Assembly: GCA_022779305.1 (NCBI GenBank)
Contig: JALFSW010000024.1
Location: 1 to 49,876, forward strand
DNA: 49,876 bases
Origin: Prevotella sp.
GTDB taxonomy: Bacteria; Bacteroidota; Bacteroidia; Bacteroidales; Bacteroidaceae
Direction of reading: 5' to 3'
Position 1 is the first letter of the stretch. Every line of letters begins with the position of its first letter. The notes beneath the pieces were generated by a model. That model was not told the origin of the DNA. It saw only the letters and a list, made by a program, of their open reading frames with translations, and made no database searches. Of the stretch, positions 25,517 to 34,742 are shown in pieces. The position numbers were made by a program, and so were the translations under genes.

Positions 25517-26149
25517 AAGTTGTCCTGATTCCACTTGCAAAACAATGCGTTCAGTAATTCGGTCGGCTCCTTTAGGATTGTAACGTTTCTTCAAACTTGC
25601 CCCAAATACCCACGCAAAAGCCTGATAAAAGTTTGCACGCAAAGGACCAAGGAAAGCCTGAATGAGTTCAAAACCTGAAGAATTGGTCTCTCTGTCAATG
25701 AGTTTTATGAGCAATTTTCCTTGTGAATAAGTGAGTTTTTTTATACGTGCGCCATATTGTTCTCTTAAACCCTTTTCCACCAGTTTCATGTGTGCGTCGC
25801 GTTCTTTCTTCGTTGGCAACGTTTCTAAGTAAGCCCCAGTTTCAAGTATAATCTGTCGGCATTCCTTTGCAATGGGCAGCACTTTCTTGATGTTATAAAC
25901 CATTCGGTTATAGGCTTCTTTTTCTCGCTCACTTTTAAACTTTGGCTCTGGGAAGATATAAATTTTATTTGTTTGAACGAATTGAATGCTATCGCCATCA
26001 AGTTTCGTTTTGCCGATATGCACCATCGGACGAAACGTGGGTGAATCCATATCAACCACCCGATCTTCTGGAGTGATGTGTTCTTGTGCATTGCCTACTA
26101 TCGCAACAAGCAAGAGTAATAAGTTCAAGAGGGTGCGTTTCTGTTTCAT
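25514..26149 (-). CDS. DUF4294 family secreted/envelope protein
   Basis: A 211-residue protein from the ATG at 26147-26149; an earlier ATG at 26176 would add nine residues before the signal peptide. A signal sequence (MKQKRTLLNLLLLLVAIVGNAQ) is followed by a DUF4294 domain: 'REKEAYNRMVYNIKKVLPIAKECR' and 'YSQGKLLIKLIDRETNSSGFELIQAFLG' are its conserved segments. The function is unknown; the family is confined to Bacteroidetes and predicted periplasmic. It lies 50 bp after the Ig-like lipoprotein gene on the same strand, so it is probably cotranscribed with it. Its stop codon is in a repeat-element end. Confidence 0.75.
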   Translation of the reverse strand: MKQKRTLLNLLLLLVAIVGNAQEHITPEDRVVDMDSPTFRPMVHIGKTKLDGDSIQFVQTNKIYIFPEPKFKSEREKEAYNRMVYNIKKVLPIAKECRQIILETGAYLETLPTKKERDAHMKLVEKGLREQYGARIKKLTYSQGKLLIKLIDRETNSSGFELIQAFLGPLRANFYQAFAWVFGASLKKRYNPKGADRITERIVLQVESGQL

Positions 26150-26199
26150 AAGCCTAAAAGTAGCATTTCCTGTCAATTATTTTTGTAAAACAATCCGAC

Positions 26200-28218
26200 T
26201 TATTTTTTGCTTTTCTCAAGATTTTCTTGCAAGCCCATTTTGGGGTTATAATTAATTCCGAGGCGCTTTGCTCGCTCTTGATTGCGACTTTGCTGTTTTT
26301 GTTTTGTATCAGCTTTTTGCTTCAAAAGTTTTTCGTTTTTTTGCTGATAGAGCGGTAAAGACGTTGGATCCCACGTTTCTTTGATGTCCCATTTTGCCTT
26401 ACATTCGATGGCTTTTGGATAGTAATAGACAGCTTCTGGCTGTTGTTGGGTTGCATATAAACCTGTGTCCCATTGTCCGTTGTCGTTATCATCAACGATG
26501 ACACGCAAATAATAAGTGCCAGGTTCAATATATTGAAATGCTCCCACACCTGTTTTGCTGAACACCTTTTCTTTCACTTGGTCGCTTTCGTTGAGCAACT
26601 GATAAATAATGTTTTTCCCTTCCATGCCTTGCAGGTGAATGGTCAGTGTGCCATAGTCGCTCAGCGGACGTATCTTGATACCTTGTTTGTATTTCTTTGA
26701 AACCCTTCCGTAAATGTCTACAAAGGCTGCCGAATCGATTTCTAAGCTATATTCATGTTCAGGTGTCCAATCGCTGATGAACTTATAACGCCGAGCTACC
26801 ACAGGATCTTTGCCCAGTCGATATTGTGCACGATACCACAGCGTGTCGATTTTTTCATAGAGATGAATCTTTGCAGTGTCGCTCACAGATAGCGGAGCTG
26901 GAAAATCAATGTAAGGCACTTCGTTTGGCGACATTTCCGACCTAACATGATAGGTTGCCTCCAATGCTTCGGCAGGATAAGTAGTGGCAAACGGACGACC
27001 ATGTTCCTTATTTTTCGTCTGTTCCTTTTGCCATTTTTTCAGTTCTTCATGCTGTGCTTTCATCCGTTTTTCGTAAGAAGTCTGCGCCACAAGTTCCAAA
27101 GTGTCCACTTGCTGTTTCAGGTTTCCAAGCGTATCAGTGTTTTCATATGTCATTTCCATGCGCAGTGTGTCTTGCTTTATCAGTATGCTGTCGCGCAACC
27201 AATAAGTGAGTGTATCGAGATTTTGGCTCGTTTCCGTGATAAACGCATCTTTGGCATTGAAATTCAGTCCTCTCAACCGTGGCAAATCAGGGTGTCCGTA
27301 ACTGAAAAAGAGTTTAAAGTTGTTGGGCTCTTTGCGCTCATATTTCAAGAAATAACGCCCCGTTTGTTTCTCCGTAAAAGCACACAGCGTGATGTTATCG
27401 GGCAAGAAATGCGTGTAGCCCACTTGTTTGATGTCGCTGATGCGCAATGAGTCCTGCCAAATAGTGTCTTGCCGAATGTCGCTTTTGAATGTAGGCGTAA
27501 TGATTTGAGGTGTGAAAGCAATTTTCTCACTTTGCTGGGAAAAGCTGTAATTACCATCGGCGTCTTGCAAAGCATAGATACGATAATCGCCTTTGGCTAT
27601 TCCTTTTATAACAAAACGACCTCGACTATCAGTGCGAGAAACTCTGAGCATGGACTGTTTCACGAATGCCGAATCGGCTTGATTGGCATAAAGTCCAACG
27701 AGCATACCCTTGATAGGCTCTAAGTTTTCTGCTTCGAGTACATAACCCGACACTTCCATCGTGTCAATTTGGTTTCCTGTGGAAAACGAGTAGGTGTAAT
27801 TGCCCAATGGATTGCCCTCGTTGTTGTCTGTGATAGCATCGGAAAAGTCTACCGTATAGGTGGTGTTCGCCTTCAACGAGTCTTTCAATTCAACAACGAT
27901 GCGTTTACCTTGGACTTTAAATTCGGGTGCATTGATCTGCGGTGGCGATACAACTACTTTTTCCGTAGGGTTGTCTAACTTGATGAACTCATCAAAATAG
28001 ATGGCTATTTTCTTTTCGTTCACATTGGGCGATTTGTCTGTCGGCACACTACCGAGCACCACAGGTGGGGTTTCATCATACCATCCGCCATCGGGTGCAC
28101 CCATCTTGGCACACCCTACAACCAAAATAGCCATGCCAATGAAAAACAAAAAGCGATGACAGAAAAACAGTCGATTGCTCATTTTCTTTAGCCTGCGTGA
28201 TATATGTTGCTTTTTCAT
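26200..28218 (-). CDS. Large Ig-like-domain lipoprotein
   Basis: A 672-residue protein; an in-frame ATG at 28182 (MSNRLFFCHRF...) gives a better signal with lipobox 'LVVGC' (Cys36 of the long form) and may be the real start. After the lipid anchor comes 'PPVVLGSVPTDKSPNVNEKKIAIYFDEFI', the start of a Big_5/SbsA-type Ig-like domain (to about residue 135). A carboxypeptidase-regulatory-like beta-sandwich follows ('VSGYVLEAENLEPIKGMLVGLY', about 155-240). The rest is beta-rich, with a highly charged Lys/Gln tail after about 625. It is probably an outer-membrane or periplasmic anchored protein; its function is not established. Confidence 0.75.
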   Translation of the reverse strand: MKKQHISRRLKKMSNRLFFCHRFLFFIGMAILVVGCAKMGAPDGGWYDETPPVVLGSVPTDKSPNVNEKKIAIYFDEFIKLDNPTEKVVVSPPQINAPEFKVQGKRIVVELKDSLKANTTYTVDFSDAITDNNEGNPLGNYTYSFSTGNQIDTMEVSGYVLEAENLEPIKGMLVGLYANQADSAFVKQSMLRVSRTDSRGRFVIKGIAKGDYRIYALQDADGNYSFSQQSEKIAFTPQIITPTFKSDIRQDTIWQDSLRISDIKQVGYTHFLPDNITLCAFTEKQTGRYFLKYERKEPNNFKLFFSYGHPDLPRLRGLNFNAKDAFITETSQNLDTLTYWLRDSILIKQDTLRMEMTYENTDTLGNLKQQVDTLELVAQTSYEKRMKAQHEELKKWQKEQTKNKEHGRPFATTYPAEALEATYHVRSEMSPNEVPYIDFPAPLSVSDTAKIHLYEKIDTLWYRAQYRLGKDPVVARRYKFISDWTPEHEYSLEIDSAAFVDIYGRVSKKYKQGIKIRPLSDYGTLTIHLQGMEGKNIIYQLLNESDQVKEKVFSKTGVGAFQYIEPGTYYLRVIVDDNDNGQWDTGLYATQQQPEAVYYYPKAIECKAKWDIKETWDPTSLPLYQQKNEKLLKQKADTKQKQQSRNQERAKRLGINYNPKMGLQENLEKSKK

Positions 28219-28235
28219 ATTATAACCCTATCTTT

Positions 28236-29747
28236 TCATTTGTTCATTAAGAGTAATTCCTCCATGTGTTTGCGGTGATTCGACAAACGCGGCACTTTGT
28301 GTTGCCCACCCAATTTTCCCTTTGATTTCAGCCAATCATTGAAAAGTTCTTTACGTGCGGGAATAATTTCAAGACATTGCAACGTTACGTCGTGGAAACG
28401 TTTTGCCTCGTAATCCGAATTGAGTTCTTGGAGTTTGGCATCTAAAATGGTCTTAAACTCTTTCAGTGAACAAGGCTCTGTCGTAAATTCTATGAGCCAT
28501 TGGTGGCGACACTTGGCGTTTTTGTCCATAAAAATGGGAGCTGCAGTGTAGTCGGCTATTTGTGCACCAGTGGCTTTACAAGCAGCGTCAAGTCCCTTTT
28601 CGGCATTGTCCATGATGAGTTCTTCACCAAAGGCATTGATGAAATATTTTGTGCGCCCCGTGATGAGAAACTTGTAGGGTTGCTTTGAAGTAAACATCAC
28701 CGTGTCGCCAATCTCATACCGCCATAACCCACAAGCTGTGGTAATGAGCATGGCATAGTTCTTCCCGATTTCTACACCACTAAGCGGAACAATATTTGGG
28801 TTTTCTTTTTCAAATTCGTCCATTGGAAGAAACTCGTAGAACACCCCATAATCAAGCATCAGAAGCATACTTTGATCCGCTGGATCGTTCTGAATACCGA
28901 AGAAACCTTCCGATGCGTTGTAGGTTTCCATATAATTCATGTTCGACTTCCGAATAAGTTGTTCATATTGTTGGCGATAGGGTGTGAAAGCAATTCCGCC
29001 ATGGAAGAATACCTCCAAATTAGGCCAAACCTCGTCTAAAGACCGCTTGCCAGACAGCTCCATTATGCGCACGAGCACCGATAACATCCATGAAGGAACG
29101 CCAGAGAGGTTTGTAATGTTCTGATGCAGGGTGTCGCGGGCTATTCTGTCACGCTTCACTTCAAAGTCGCTCAGCAATGCCACCGACTTTGATGGGCAAC
29201 GAACGAGGTTGATGAGCGGATTGATATTCTCTATCAATATAGCACTCAAATCGCCAATGAGCGAGTTGGGGAGATTATAGTTCGGTGAATGGCTACCGCC
29301 CAAAATCAATCCCTTGCCACTGAACAATCGACTGTCGGGCTGGTTGGCAAGATAGAACGCCAAAACATCTTTCCCTCCTTGATAATGAACCGTTTGCAAA
29401 CCTTCTTGAGAAACGGGAATGAACTTACTTTTGTCGTTCGTTGTCCCAGAAGATTTCGCATACCATTTGACGGTTCCAGGCCAAAGCACATTGCCCTCAC
29501 CGTGCATCATGCGATCGATGTAGCCTTTCAGGTCGTCATAAGTGTTTACGGATACGTTCTGCGCAAAATCATCATACGACTTAAGCGTTGAAAAAAGGTG
29601 TTTTCGCCCGTATTCCGTATCTTTTGCTCTATCAATGAGATAGCGCAAAACATGTTCTTGTAGAAGTTCGCTCTCATTGATATGCCGATCGAGTTCGCGA
29701 CGACGCGGATGAAAATACAATTTATTTACGATGCTTGTAAGATTCAT
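28236..29747 (-). CDS. GH3-family acyl-adenylating protein
   Basis: A 503-residue protein of the GH3 (auxin-responsive promoter) family, a branch of the ANL adenylating enzymes. It shows the adenylation motif 'WYAKSSGTTNDKSKFIPVS' (about 94-112) and the family core 'NYMETYNASEGFFGIQ' (about 272-287) and 'YRYEIGDTV'-like 'LWRYEIGDTVMFT' (about 345-357). Plant members conjugate amino acids to acyl hormones; the bacterial substrates are not established. It sits 17 bp upstream of the Ig-like lipoprotein gene, so the three minus-strand genes 29747-25514 likely form one operon. Confidence 0.85.
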   Translation of the reverse strand: MNLTSIVNKLYFHPRRRELDRHINESELLQEHVLRYLIDRAKDTEYGRKHLFSTLKSYDDFAQNVSVNTYDDLKGYIDRMMHGEGNVLWPGTVKWYAKSSGTTNDKSKFIPVSQEGLQTVHYQGGKDVLAFYLANQPDSRLFSGKGLILGGSHSPNYNLPNSLIGDLSAILIENINPLINLVRCPSKSVALLSDFEVKRDRIARDTLHQNITNLSGVPSWMLSVLVRIMELSGKRSLDEVWPNLEVFFHGGIAFTPYRQQYEQLIRKSNMNYMETYNASEGFFGIQNDPADQSMLLMLDYGVFYEFLPMDEFEKENPNIVPLSGVEIGKNYAMLITTACGLWRYEIGDTVMFTSKQPYKFLITGRTKYFINAFGEELIMDNAEKGLDAACKATGAQIADYTAAPIFMDKNAKCRHQWLIEFTTEPCSLKEFKTILDAKLQELNSDYEAKRFHDVTLQCLEIIPARKELFNDWLKSKGKLGGQHKVPRLSNHRKHMEELLLMNK

Positions 29748-29830
29748 TTTTCAAAAATCATTTACCCTCCAGCGGTCGTTCTCACCATGAGGAGCGTCCG
29801 CAGGAACAATTCTTTGCCATACGGCAAGCA

Positions 29831-29914
29831 TTCCCTATGAACGAATTAGACCGCAGAGTTTTTTCTTTTTGTTATTAATTCACTTCCCCCTGTCTTTAGT
29901 GACCAATTCGGGAA
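29831..29914 (+). mobile_element. Degenerate ~84-bp copy of the MITE-like element in a 5' leader
   Basis: The right end TTTAGTGACCAATTCGGGAA resembles the family end; the left end (from TTCCCTATGAACGAATTAG) is more decayed. The interior T-rich run ending ATTCACTTCCCC matches the full copies. The copy lies between a minus-strand -7 box at 29922-29929 and the GH3 gene. Confidence 0.5.
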
Positions 29915-29921
29915 CAAACTA

Positions 29922-29929
29922 CAAAATTA
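29922..29929 (-). promoter_or_regulatory. Possible -7 element of the GH3 operon
   Basis: On the minus strand this reads TAATTTTG. No TTG stands 20 nt upstream, so support is partial. The predicted start would fall at the edge of the repeat element ending at 29914. Confidence 0.4.
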
Positions 29930-30040
29930 GTTTAATTCTACTGAAAAATAAGTGTTTTTACTTATTTTAATAAGGTACATCATAAAACTTACAGCTCAAT
30001 GCACCAAGGGCATAAAACTGATATGCTACACTTGTGAGCC

Positions 30041-30106
30041 AACTGAGCCTTAGTTAGGATGCAACTGAGCCTCACTTACAACGCAAGTGAGGCTCAGTTG
30101 TTAGAC
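30041..30106. repeat. 22-bp-period palindromic array B
   Basis: Three 15-bp units at 30041, 30063 and 30085 (AACTGAGCCTTAGTT, AACTGAGCCTCACTT, AAGTGAGGCTCAGTT) with 7-bp spacers. It lies in the 695-bp region between the divergent GH3 and miaB genes. Confidence 0.85.
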
Positions 30107-30171
30107 AATATTTAAATGTCTCATTCTCAAATGCTTTATGTGGCGATAGCCAAAGGACATCATTTTGAGCT

Positions 30172-30190
30172 CTAATGACCGAATTGGGTT
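30172..30190 (+). repeat. Solo terminal repeat of the MITE-like element
   Basis: An exact CTAATGACCGAATTGGGTT with no left partner nearby, 17 bp upstream of the miaB -33 element. It could be the far end of a rearranged element beginning near 29831, with array B inside. Confidence 0.75.
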
Positions 30191-30207
30191 TAATGAAATT
30201 GAAAGAT

Positions 30208-30238
30208 TTGTAGATTTCCAAAGTATTTCTTACCTTTG
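30208..30238 (+). promoter_or_regulatory. miaB promoter
   Basis: TTG (30208-30210), a 20-nt spacer and TACCTTTG (30231-30238). The predicted leader is about 195 nt (30245-30442); I see no clear riboswitch or terminator in it. Confidence 0.75.
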
Positions 30239-30442
30239 CACATTATTTTAATAAAACGAGTCAAGCAAAAGGATAGCATCGCAATTGAGAGATGGTGGGT
30301 GTTAAAAAACATAGAATAGACTGAAAATCATACTGAAGTTTCGTGCCTTTTAATTTTTAGCCCTCAGCCCTATTCAATTTGAAACAAATGCGAGGAGATG
30401 CGCTAAAAAACTTTTGCAGAGAACCAAAGAAACAAAAATTGA

Positions 30443-31774
30443 ATGAAAAAACTCTTTATAGAGACGTATGGTTGCCAAATGAACGTGGCAGATTCAGAAG
30501 TGGTTGCTTCTGTGATGCAGATGGCAGGCTACGAAGTTTGTGAAAAAGAAGAAGATGCAGACGCCATCTTCATCAATACATGCTCCATCCGAGAGAATGC
30601 AGAGAACAAGATATACAACCGTTTGGAGACGCTATATGCAGAAAAGAAGAAAGGCAGAAAACTCATCCTTGGGGTCTTGGGGTGTATGGCAGAGCGGGTA
30701 CGCAAGGATTTGATAGAAAATCATTATGCCAACCTTGTGTGCGGACCAGACTCCTATCTCAATCTTCCTGAAATGATTGTGCGCTGCGAACAGGGGCATA
30801 ACGCAATGGACGTGGACCTCTCTACCACAGAGACGTACAAGGATGTTGTGCCACAACGCATTGGCGGAAACAGAGTTTCTGGTTTCGTGAGCATCATGCG
30901 AGGCTGCAACAATTTCTGCCATTACTGCATTGTGCCTTTCACGAGAGGAAGAGAGCGTTCAAGAGATGTGGAAAGTATTCTCCGCGAAGTGCAAGATTTG
31001 AAAGAAAAAGGATTTAAGGAAGTAACACTTCTTGGACAGAACGTGAACTCTTATGGTTTGCTACCCAATGGAAAACGTCCAGAGAATGGCGTTTCGTTTG
31101 CCGAATTGTTGCGCACCGTAGCACAAAGCGTACCCGATATGCGTGTGCGTTTCTCCACTTCTAACCCGGAAGATATGACCGACGACATCATTCAAGCCGT
31201 TGCCGATGAACCCAATCTTTGTAACCACATTCATTTCCCTGTGCAAAGTGGTAGCAACAAGGTGTTGAAACTGATGAATCGCAAATACACCAAAGAGAAA
31301 TATCTCGAAAAAGTAGCAACCATTCGCAGATTGATACCCAACTGTGGACTTACGACCGATGTGTTTGTGGGCTATCATAACGAAACGGAAGAAGATTTTC
31401 AAGAAACACTTGACTTGGTGAGAGAGGTGGGATTTGATGCCGCTTTTATGTTCAAATATTCCGAACGTCCTGGCACCTACGCCGCAAAACACTTGCCCGA
31501 CAATGTTTCAGAAGAAGAGAAAGTGCGCCGTCTCAATGCACTCATTAAGCTGCAAACCGAGATGTCGGCACTTCAAAACCAAAAAGACGAAGGCAAAGAA
31601 TTTGAAATACTCATCGAACGTTTCAGTAAGCGCAGTCGTGAACAACTCATGGGGCGCACCGAACAAAACAAAGCCGTTGTTGTTCCGCGTGGAAATCTGC
31701 ACATTGGACAAAAAGTTCGTGTGCGAATAACGTCTTCAAGTTCGGCAACATTGATAGGAGAAATCATCGAATAG
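30443..31774 (+). CDS. miaB: tRNA-2-methylthio-N6-dimethylallyladenosine synthase
   Basis: A 443-residue radical-SAM methylthiotransferase that converts i6A37 of tRNA to ms2i6A37. The N-terminal MTTase domain has Cys11, Cys47 and Cys81 for the auxiliary [4Fe-4S] cluster. The radical-SAM cluster motif 'GCNNFCHYC' gives Cys155, Cys159 and Cys162. A C-terminal TRAM domain (about 375-443) binds tRNA. The MiaB subgroup is favoured over RimO and MtaB by 'VPFTRGRERSR' after the cluster and by length. The ABC exporter gene follows after 19 bp and is probably cotranscribed. Confidence 0.95.
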   Translation: MKKLFIETYGCQMNVADSEVVASVMQMAGYEVCEKEEDADAIFINTCSIRENAENKIYNRLETLYAEKKKGRKLILGVLGCMAERVRKDLIENHYANLVCGPDSYLNLPEMIVRCEQGHNAMDVDLSTTETYKDVVPQRIGGNRVSGFVSIMRGCNNFCHYCIVPFTRGRERSRDVESILREVQDLKEKGFKEVTLLGQNVNSYGLLPNGKRPENGVSFAELLRTVAQSVPDMRVRFSTSNPEDMTDDIIQAVADEPNLCNHIHFPVQSGSNKVLKLMNRKYTKEKYLEKVATIRRLIPNCGLTTDVFVGYHNETEEDFQETLDLVREVGFDAAFMFKYSERPGTYAAKHLPDNVSEEEKVRRLNALIKLQTEMSALQNQKDEGKEFEILIERFSKRSREQLMGRTEQNKAVVVPRGNLHIGQKVRVRITSSSSATLIGEIIE

Positions 31775-31793
31775 AGCAACAAAGAAAAAGAAA

Positions 31794-33653
31794 ATGAAAG
31801 AATTTTTCAGCGTACTTCGCCGTTTTGTGCCCCCCTACAAGAAATACCTTGTAATGGCAGTCGTCTTTAACATTCTGTCGGCATTGCTCAACATCTTTTC
31901 GTTTATGACGATTATCCCGATGCTGCAGATACTCTTTAAAATCGACACAGCAACAACAGCAACCCGCCTGATGGATTGGGGGGAGGCAGATATAGAAGAT
32001 GTATTGGAAAACAATGTGGATTATTACATTCAGTTCATTGTTCACGAATGGGGAGCAACAAACACGCTGCTCATCATTGGACTTGTACTGGCTGTGCTCA
32101 CATTCTTCAAAACAGGTGCCTATTTTCTTTCTTCGGCATCCATTATCCCTATCCGAACAGGAATAGTGCGCGACATACGCAACGAGTTATATCAAAAAAT
32201 CACACGTTTGTCACTGGGCTTTTTCAGTGAAGAGCGCAAAGGCGACATCATTGCGCGTATGAGTGGCGATGTGCAGGAAATCGACACATCAATAATGTCT
32301 TCGCTTGACATGCTCTTCAAAAATCCTATTCTCATTCTTTTCTATTTCGTCACGCTCCTCGTTGTGTCATGGGAACTAACGCTCTTTACGCTGGTGTTTG
32401 TGCCTTTCTTTGGCTGGTTTATGGGGAAAGTGGGACGCCGGCTGAAGCAAAACAGCATCACCGCACAATCATTGTGGAGCGACACAATGAGCCAAGTAGA
32501 AGAAACACTGGGCGGTTTGAGAGTAATCAAGGCTTTCTGTGCTGAAGGAAGAATGAATGAGCGGTTTAACAAGGTTAATTCTGACTATCGAAACACGATT
32601 ATGCGGGTGAATATCCGCCAACAATTAGCCCATCCGATGAGCGAATTTTTGGGTACGGTGATGATTGTCATTGTGTTGTGGTTTGGTGGCACGTTGGTAT
32701 TAGGACAGTCGCCCGTTATCTCTGGTCCAACGTTCATTTATTATTTAGTCATCTTGTATAGCATTCTCAATCCCTTGAAAGAGTTTTCCAAGGCAGGTTA
32801 CAACATCCCGAAGGGTATGGCTTCAATGGAAAGGGTTGATAAAATACTGAAAGCTGAAGTGGAAATAAAAGATCCTCAAACACCAAAAAAACTTCAAAGC
32901 TTTGAACATGAAATAGAGTTTCGCAACGTTAGTTTTGCCTACACTGACGACCGAGCAGAAGATGGCACATGCACCAAGCACTGGGTGTTACGCAATGTCA
33001 ATCTCACCATCCCTAAAGGAAAAACCATCGCCCTTGTGGGACAGAGCGGAAGCGGAAAGTCTACCCTCTTAGACCTCATTCCTCGTTACTATGATGTGCA
33101 GGAAGGAGAGGTGCTCATTGATGGCATTAATGTGAAAGACCTCGGTGTGCATGACTTGCGCCAACTGATAGGAAATGTCAATCAAGAAGCCATTCTGTTC
33201 AATGACACGTTTAAAAACAACATCGTTTTCGGTAGCAAGGCAAGTGATGAGGCGGTGGAAGAAGCTGCCCGCATTGCCAATGCTCACGAGTTTATATTGC
33301 AAAGCGAAAAAGGTTACGACACGAACATAGGCGATCGAGGTAGCAGATTATCGGGCGGACAACGCCAACGCATCAGTATTGCACGGGCAATTCTTAAAAA
33401 CCCACCTATCCTTATCCTTGATGAAGCCACCTCTGCACTTGATACTGAAAGCGAACGTTTAGTGCAGGACGCACTCTACAAACTGATGCGTACCCGCACA
33501 ACCATTGCCGTTGCCCACCGCTTATCGACCATTAAGAATGCCGATGAAATTTGTGTGTTGCACGAAGGAAAAATCGTGGAACGAGGAACCCACAATGACC
33601 TAATGGCAATGGGGGGATATTACAAGAAACTGCACGATATGCAAGAGATTTAA
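31794..33653 (+). CDS. ABC exporter (MsbA-type permease-ATPase)
   Basis: A 619-residue half-transporter. Six helices (about residues 15-340) are fused to an ATPase domain with Walker A 'LVGQSGSGKST' (near 412), signature 'LSGGQRQR' (near 518), Walker B 'ILILDEATSALD' and the switch His in 'VAHRLST'. It is probably a homodimer moving lipid A-core or another lipid to the outer leaflet. MsbA is the most likely role in a Gram-negative, but drug or peptide exporters share the layout. No peptidase C39 domain is present, so it is not the dedicated exporter for the GG-leader peptide at 16.9 kb. Confidence 0.85.
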   Translation: MKEFFSVLRRFVPPYKKYLVMAVVFNILSALLNIFSFMTIIPMLQILFKIDTATTATRLMDWGEADIEDVLENNVDYYIQFIVHEWGATNTLLIIGLVLAVLTFFKTGAYFLSSASIIPIRTGIVRDIRNELYQKITRLSLGFFSEERKGDIIARMSGDVQEIDTSIMSSLDMLFKNPILILFYFVTLLVVSWELTLFTLVFVPFFGWFMGKVGRRLKQNSITAQSLWSDTMSQVEETLGGLRVIKAFCAEGRMNERFNKVNSDYRNTIMRVNIRQQLAHPMSEFLGTVMIVIVLWFGGTLVLGQSPVISGPTFIYYLVILYSILNPLKEFSKAGYNIPKGMASMERVDKILKAEVEIKDPQTPKKLQSFEHEIEFRNVSFAYTDDRAEDGTCTKHWVLRNVNLTIPKGKTIALVGQSGSGKSTLLDLIPRYYDVQEGEVLIDGINVKDLGVHDLRQLIGNVNQEAILFNDTFKNNIVFGSKASDEAVEEAARIANAHEFILQSEKGYDTNIGDRGSRLSGGQRQRISIARAILKNPPILILDEATSALDTESERLVQDALYKLMRTRTTIAVAHRLSTIKNADEICVLHEGKIVERGTHNDLMAMGGYYKKLHDMQEI

Positions 33654-33685
33654 ATGCTTTAGAGCAACTTGTTTAAAGATACACC

Positions 33686-33724
33686 AACGCATCGCCACGA
33701 TAGTACGGCGGTGCGTTATTTTTT
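33686..33724 (+). terminator. Terminator between the converging ABC exporter and xerD genes
   Basis: AACGCATCGCC pairs with GGCGGTGCGTT (11 bp, one mismatch/wobble region) around a ~10-nt loop, followed by ATTTTTT. The right arm overlaps the xerD stop codon (33716-33718). Confidence 0.8.
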
Positions 33725-34639
33725 GCGATAAAGAATGTTGCGCGGATGATGTTCGAGGATTTCCTTTCGCAGCGTAGTGGTGTCAATATGGGTATAGATC
33801 TCTGTTGTACCAATACTTTCGTGTCCCAACATCGCCTGAATGGCGCGCAAATCAGCTCCTCCTTTGAGTAAAGCAGTGGCAAAAGAATGGCGAAGTGTGT
33901 GGGGTGAGATGGTTTTCTGAATGCCCGCTAGCTTCGCATAGTTCTTTAGCATGATCAAAACCATGGTACGGGTGAGATGCGCTCCACGCCGATTGAGAAA
34001 CACATAATCTTCTTCGCCTGACTTAATGTGCATTTCTTCACGCATGGCAAACCAACGATCAATTTCTTCCAATGCCCGCATGGAAATCGGAACGAGGCGT
34101 TCTTTGTTGCCTTTTCCGATGACACGAACAAATCGTTCATCGATATAAAGGTTTGAAATCTTGAGATTTACCAATTCAGAAACACGCAAACCACAAGAAA
34201 ACAAGACTTCAATAATGGCTTTATTGCGCTGCCCTTCCCATTTGCTAAGGTCGATGGCTTGTTCAATAAGATCTACCTCTTCCGTTGTCAATACTTCAGG
34301 CAGATGACTGCCTTGTTTTGGCGAGTCAAGTAGTTCAGTGGGGTCGTCGTGCAAATAACCATCAAGAACGAGATAATTATAAAACTGGCGAATGCCACTT
34401 AATATTCGTGCTAATGACCGCGCACCAATACCTTGATCACGAACGAAGGCTGCAAAAAATTCAAAATCGGTCAATTGAGCCTCCAAAATATCAATATGCT
34501 GACTACTGAGAAAATCTGCCAACTTTCTCAAATCCCTGTTATAGGCATCGATCGTATGTGCGCTATATCCTTTTTCCAATTTCAGATAGCGTTGATATTT
34601 CCTTATCAGATTAGCCGATTTTTCCTTGTTAGTTTCCAT
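33716..34639 (-). CDS. xerD: Tyrosine recombinase XerD-like
   Basis: A 307-residue site-specific recombinase that resolves chromosome dimers at dif with a partner Xer. The N-terminal SAM-like core-binding domain spans about 8-92. The catalytic residues are all present: Arg152 ('CGLRVSEL'), Lys176 in the beta-hairpin 'GKGNKERLVP', His247 and Arg250 ('SPHTLRHSFA'), His273 ('LGHESIGTTE') and Tyr282 ('IYTHID'). The genome context (single gene, core neighbours, no phage) supports a housekeeping Xer rather than an integrase; XerC versus XerD is by resemblance only. It is divergent from aroQ. Confidence 0.9.
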   Translation of the reverse strand: METNKEKSANLIRKYQRYLKLEKGYSAHTIDAYNRDLRKLADFLSSQHIDILEAQLTDFEFFAAFVRDQGIGARSLARILSGIRQFYNYLVLDGYLHDDPTELLDSPKQGSHLPEVLTTEEVDLIEQAIDLSKWEGQRNKAIIEVLFSCGLRVSELVNLKISNLYIDERFVRVIGKGNKERLVPISMRALEEIDRWFAMREEMHIKSGEEDYVFLNRRGAHLTRTMVLIMLKNYAKLAGIQKTISPHTLRHSFATALLKGGADLRAIQAMLGHESIGTTEIYTHIDTTTLRKEILEHHPRNILYRKK

Positions 34640-34656
34640 ATTATTGCGTATTTTTG
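34626..34656 (+). promoter_or_regulatory. aroQ promoter
   Basis: TTG (34626-34628), a 20-nt spacer and TATTTTTG (34649-34656). The -33 box lies inside the start of divergent xerD. The leader is about 80 nt. Confidence 0.68.
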
Positions 34657-34742
34657 CAGCCTAATGAAAAGGTTTGCAATGCAGCCATATTACCGCTTTG
34701 CAAAGACTGTATCATGGCAAAGTTACAAAAATCCCGCATAAT

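Noticed and set aside
31794..33653. ABC exporter as the transporter for the GG-leader peptide
   Set aside because: It lacks the N-terminal C39 peptidase domain needed to cleave double-glycine leaders, is 15 kb away, and fits a lipid flippase next to miaB.
33716..34639. Phage or integrative-element integrase
   Set aside because: The protein resembles housekeeping Xer recombinases and lies among core genes; no attachment site or element boundaries are visible nearby.
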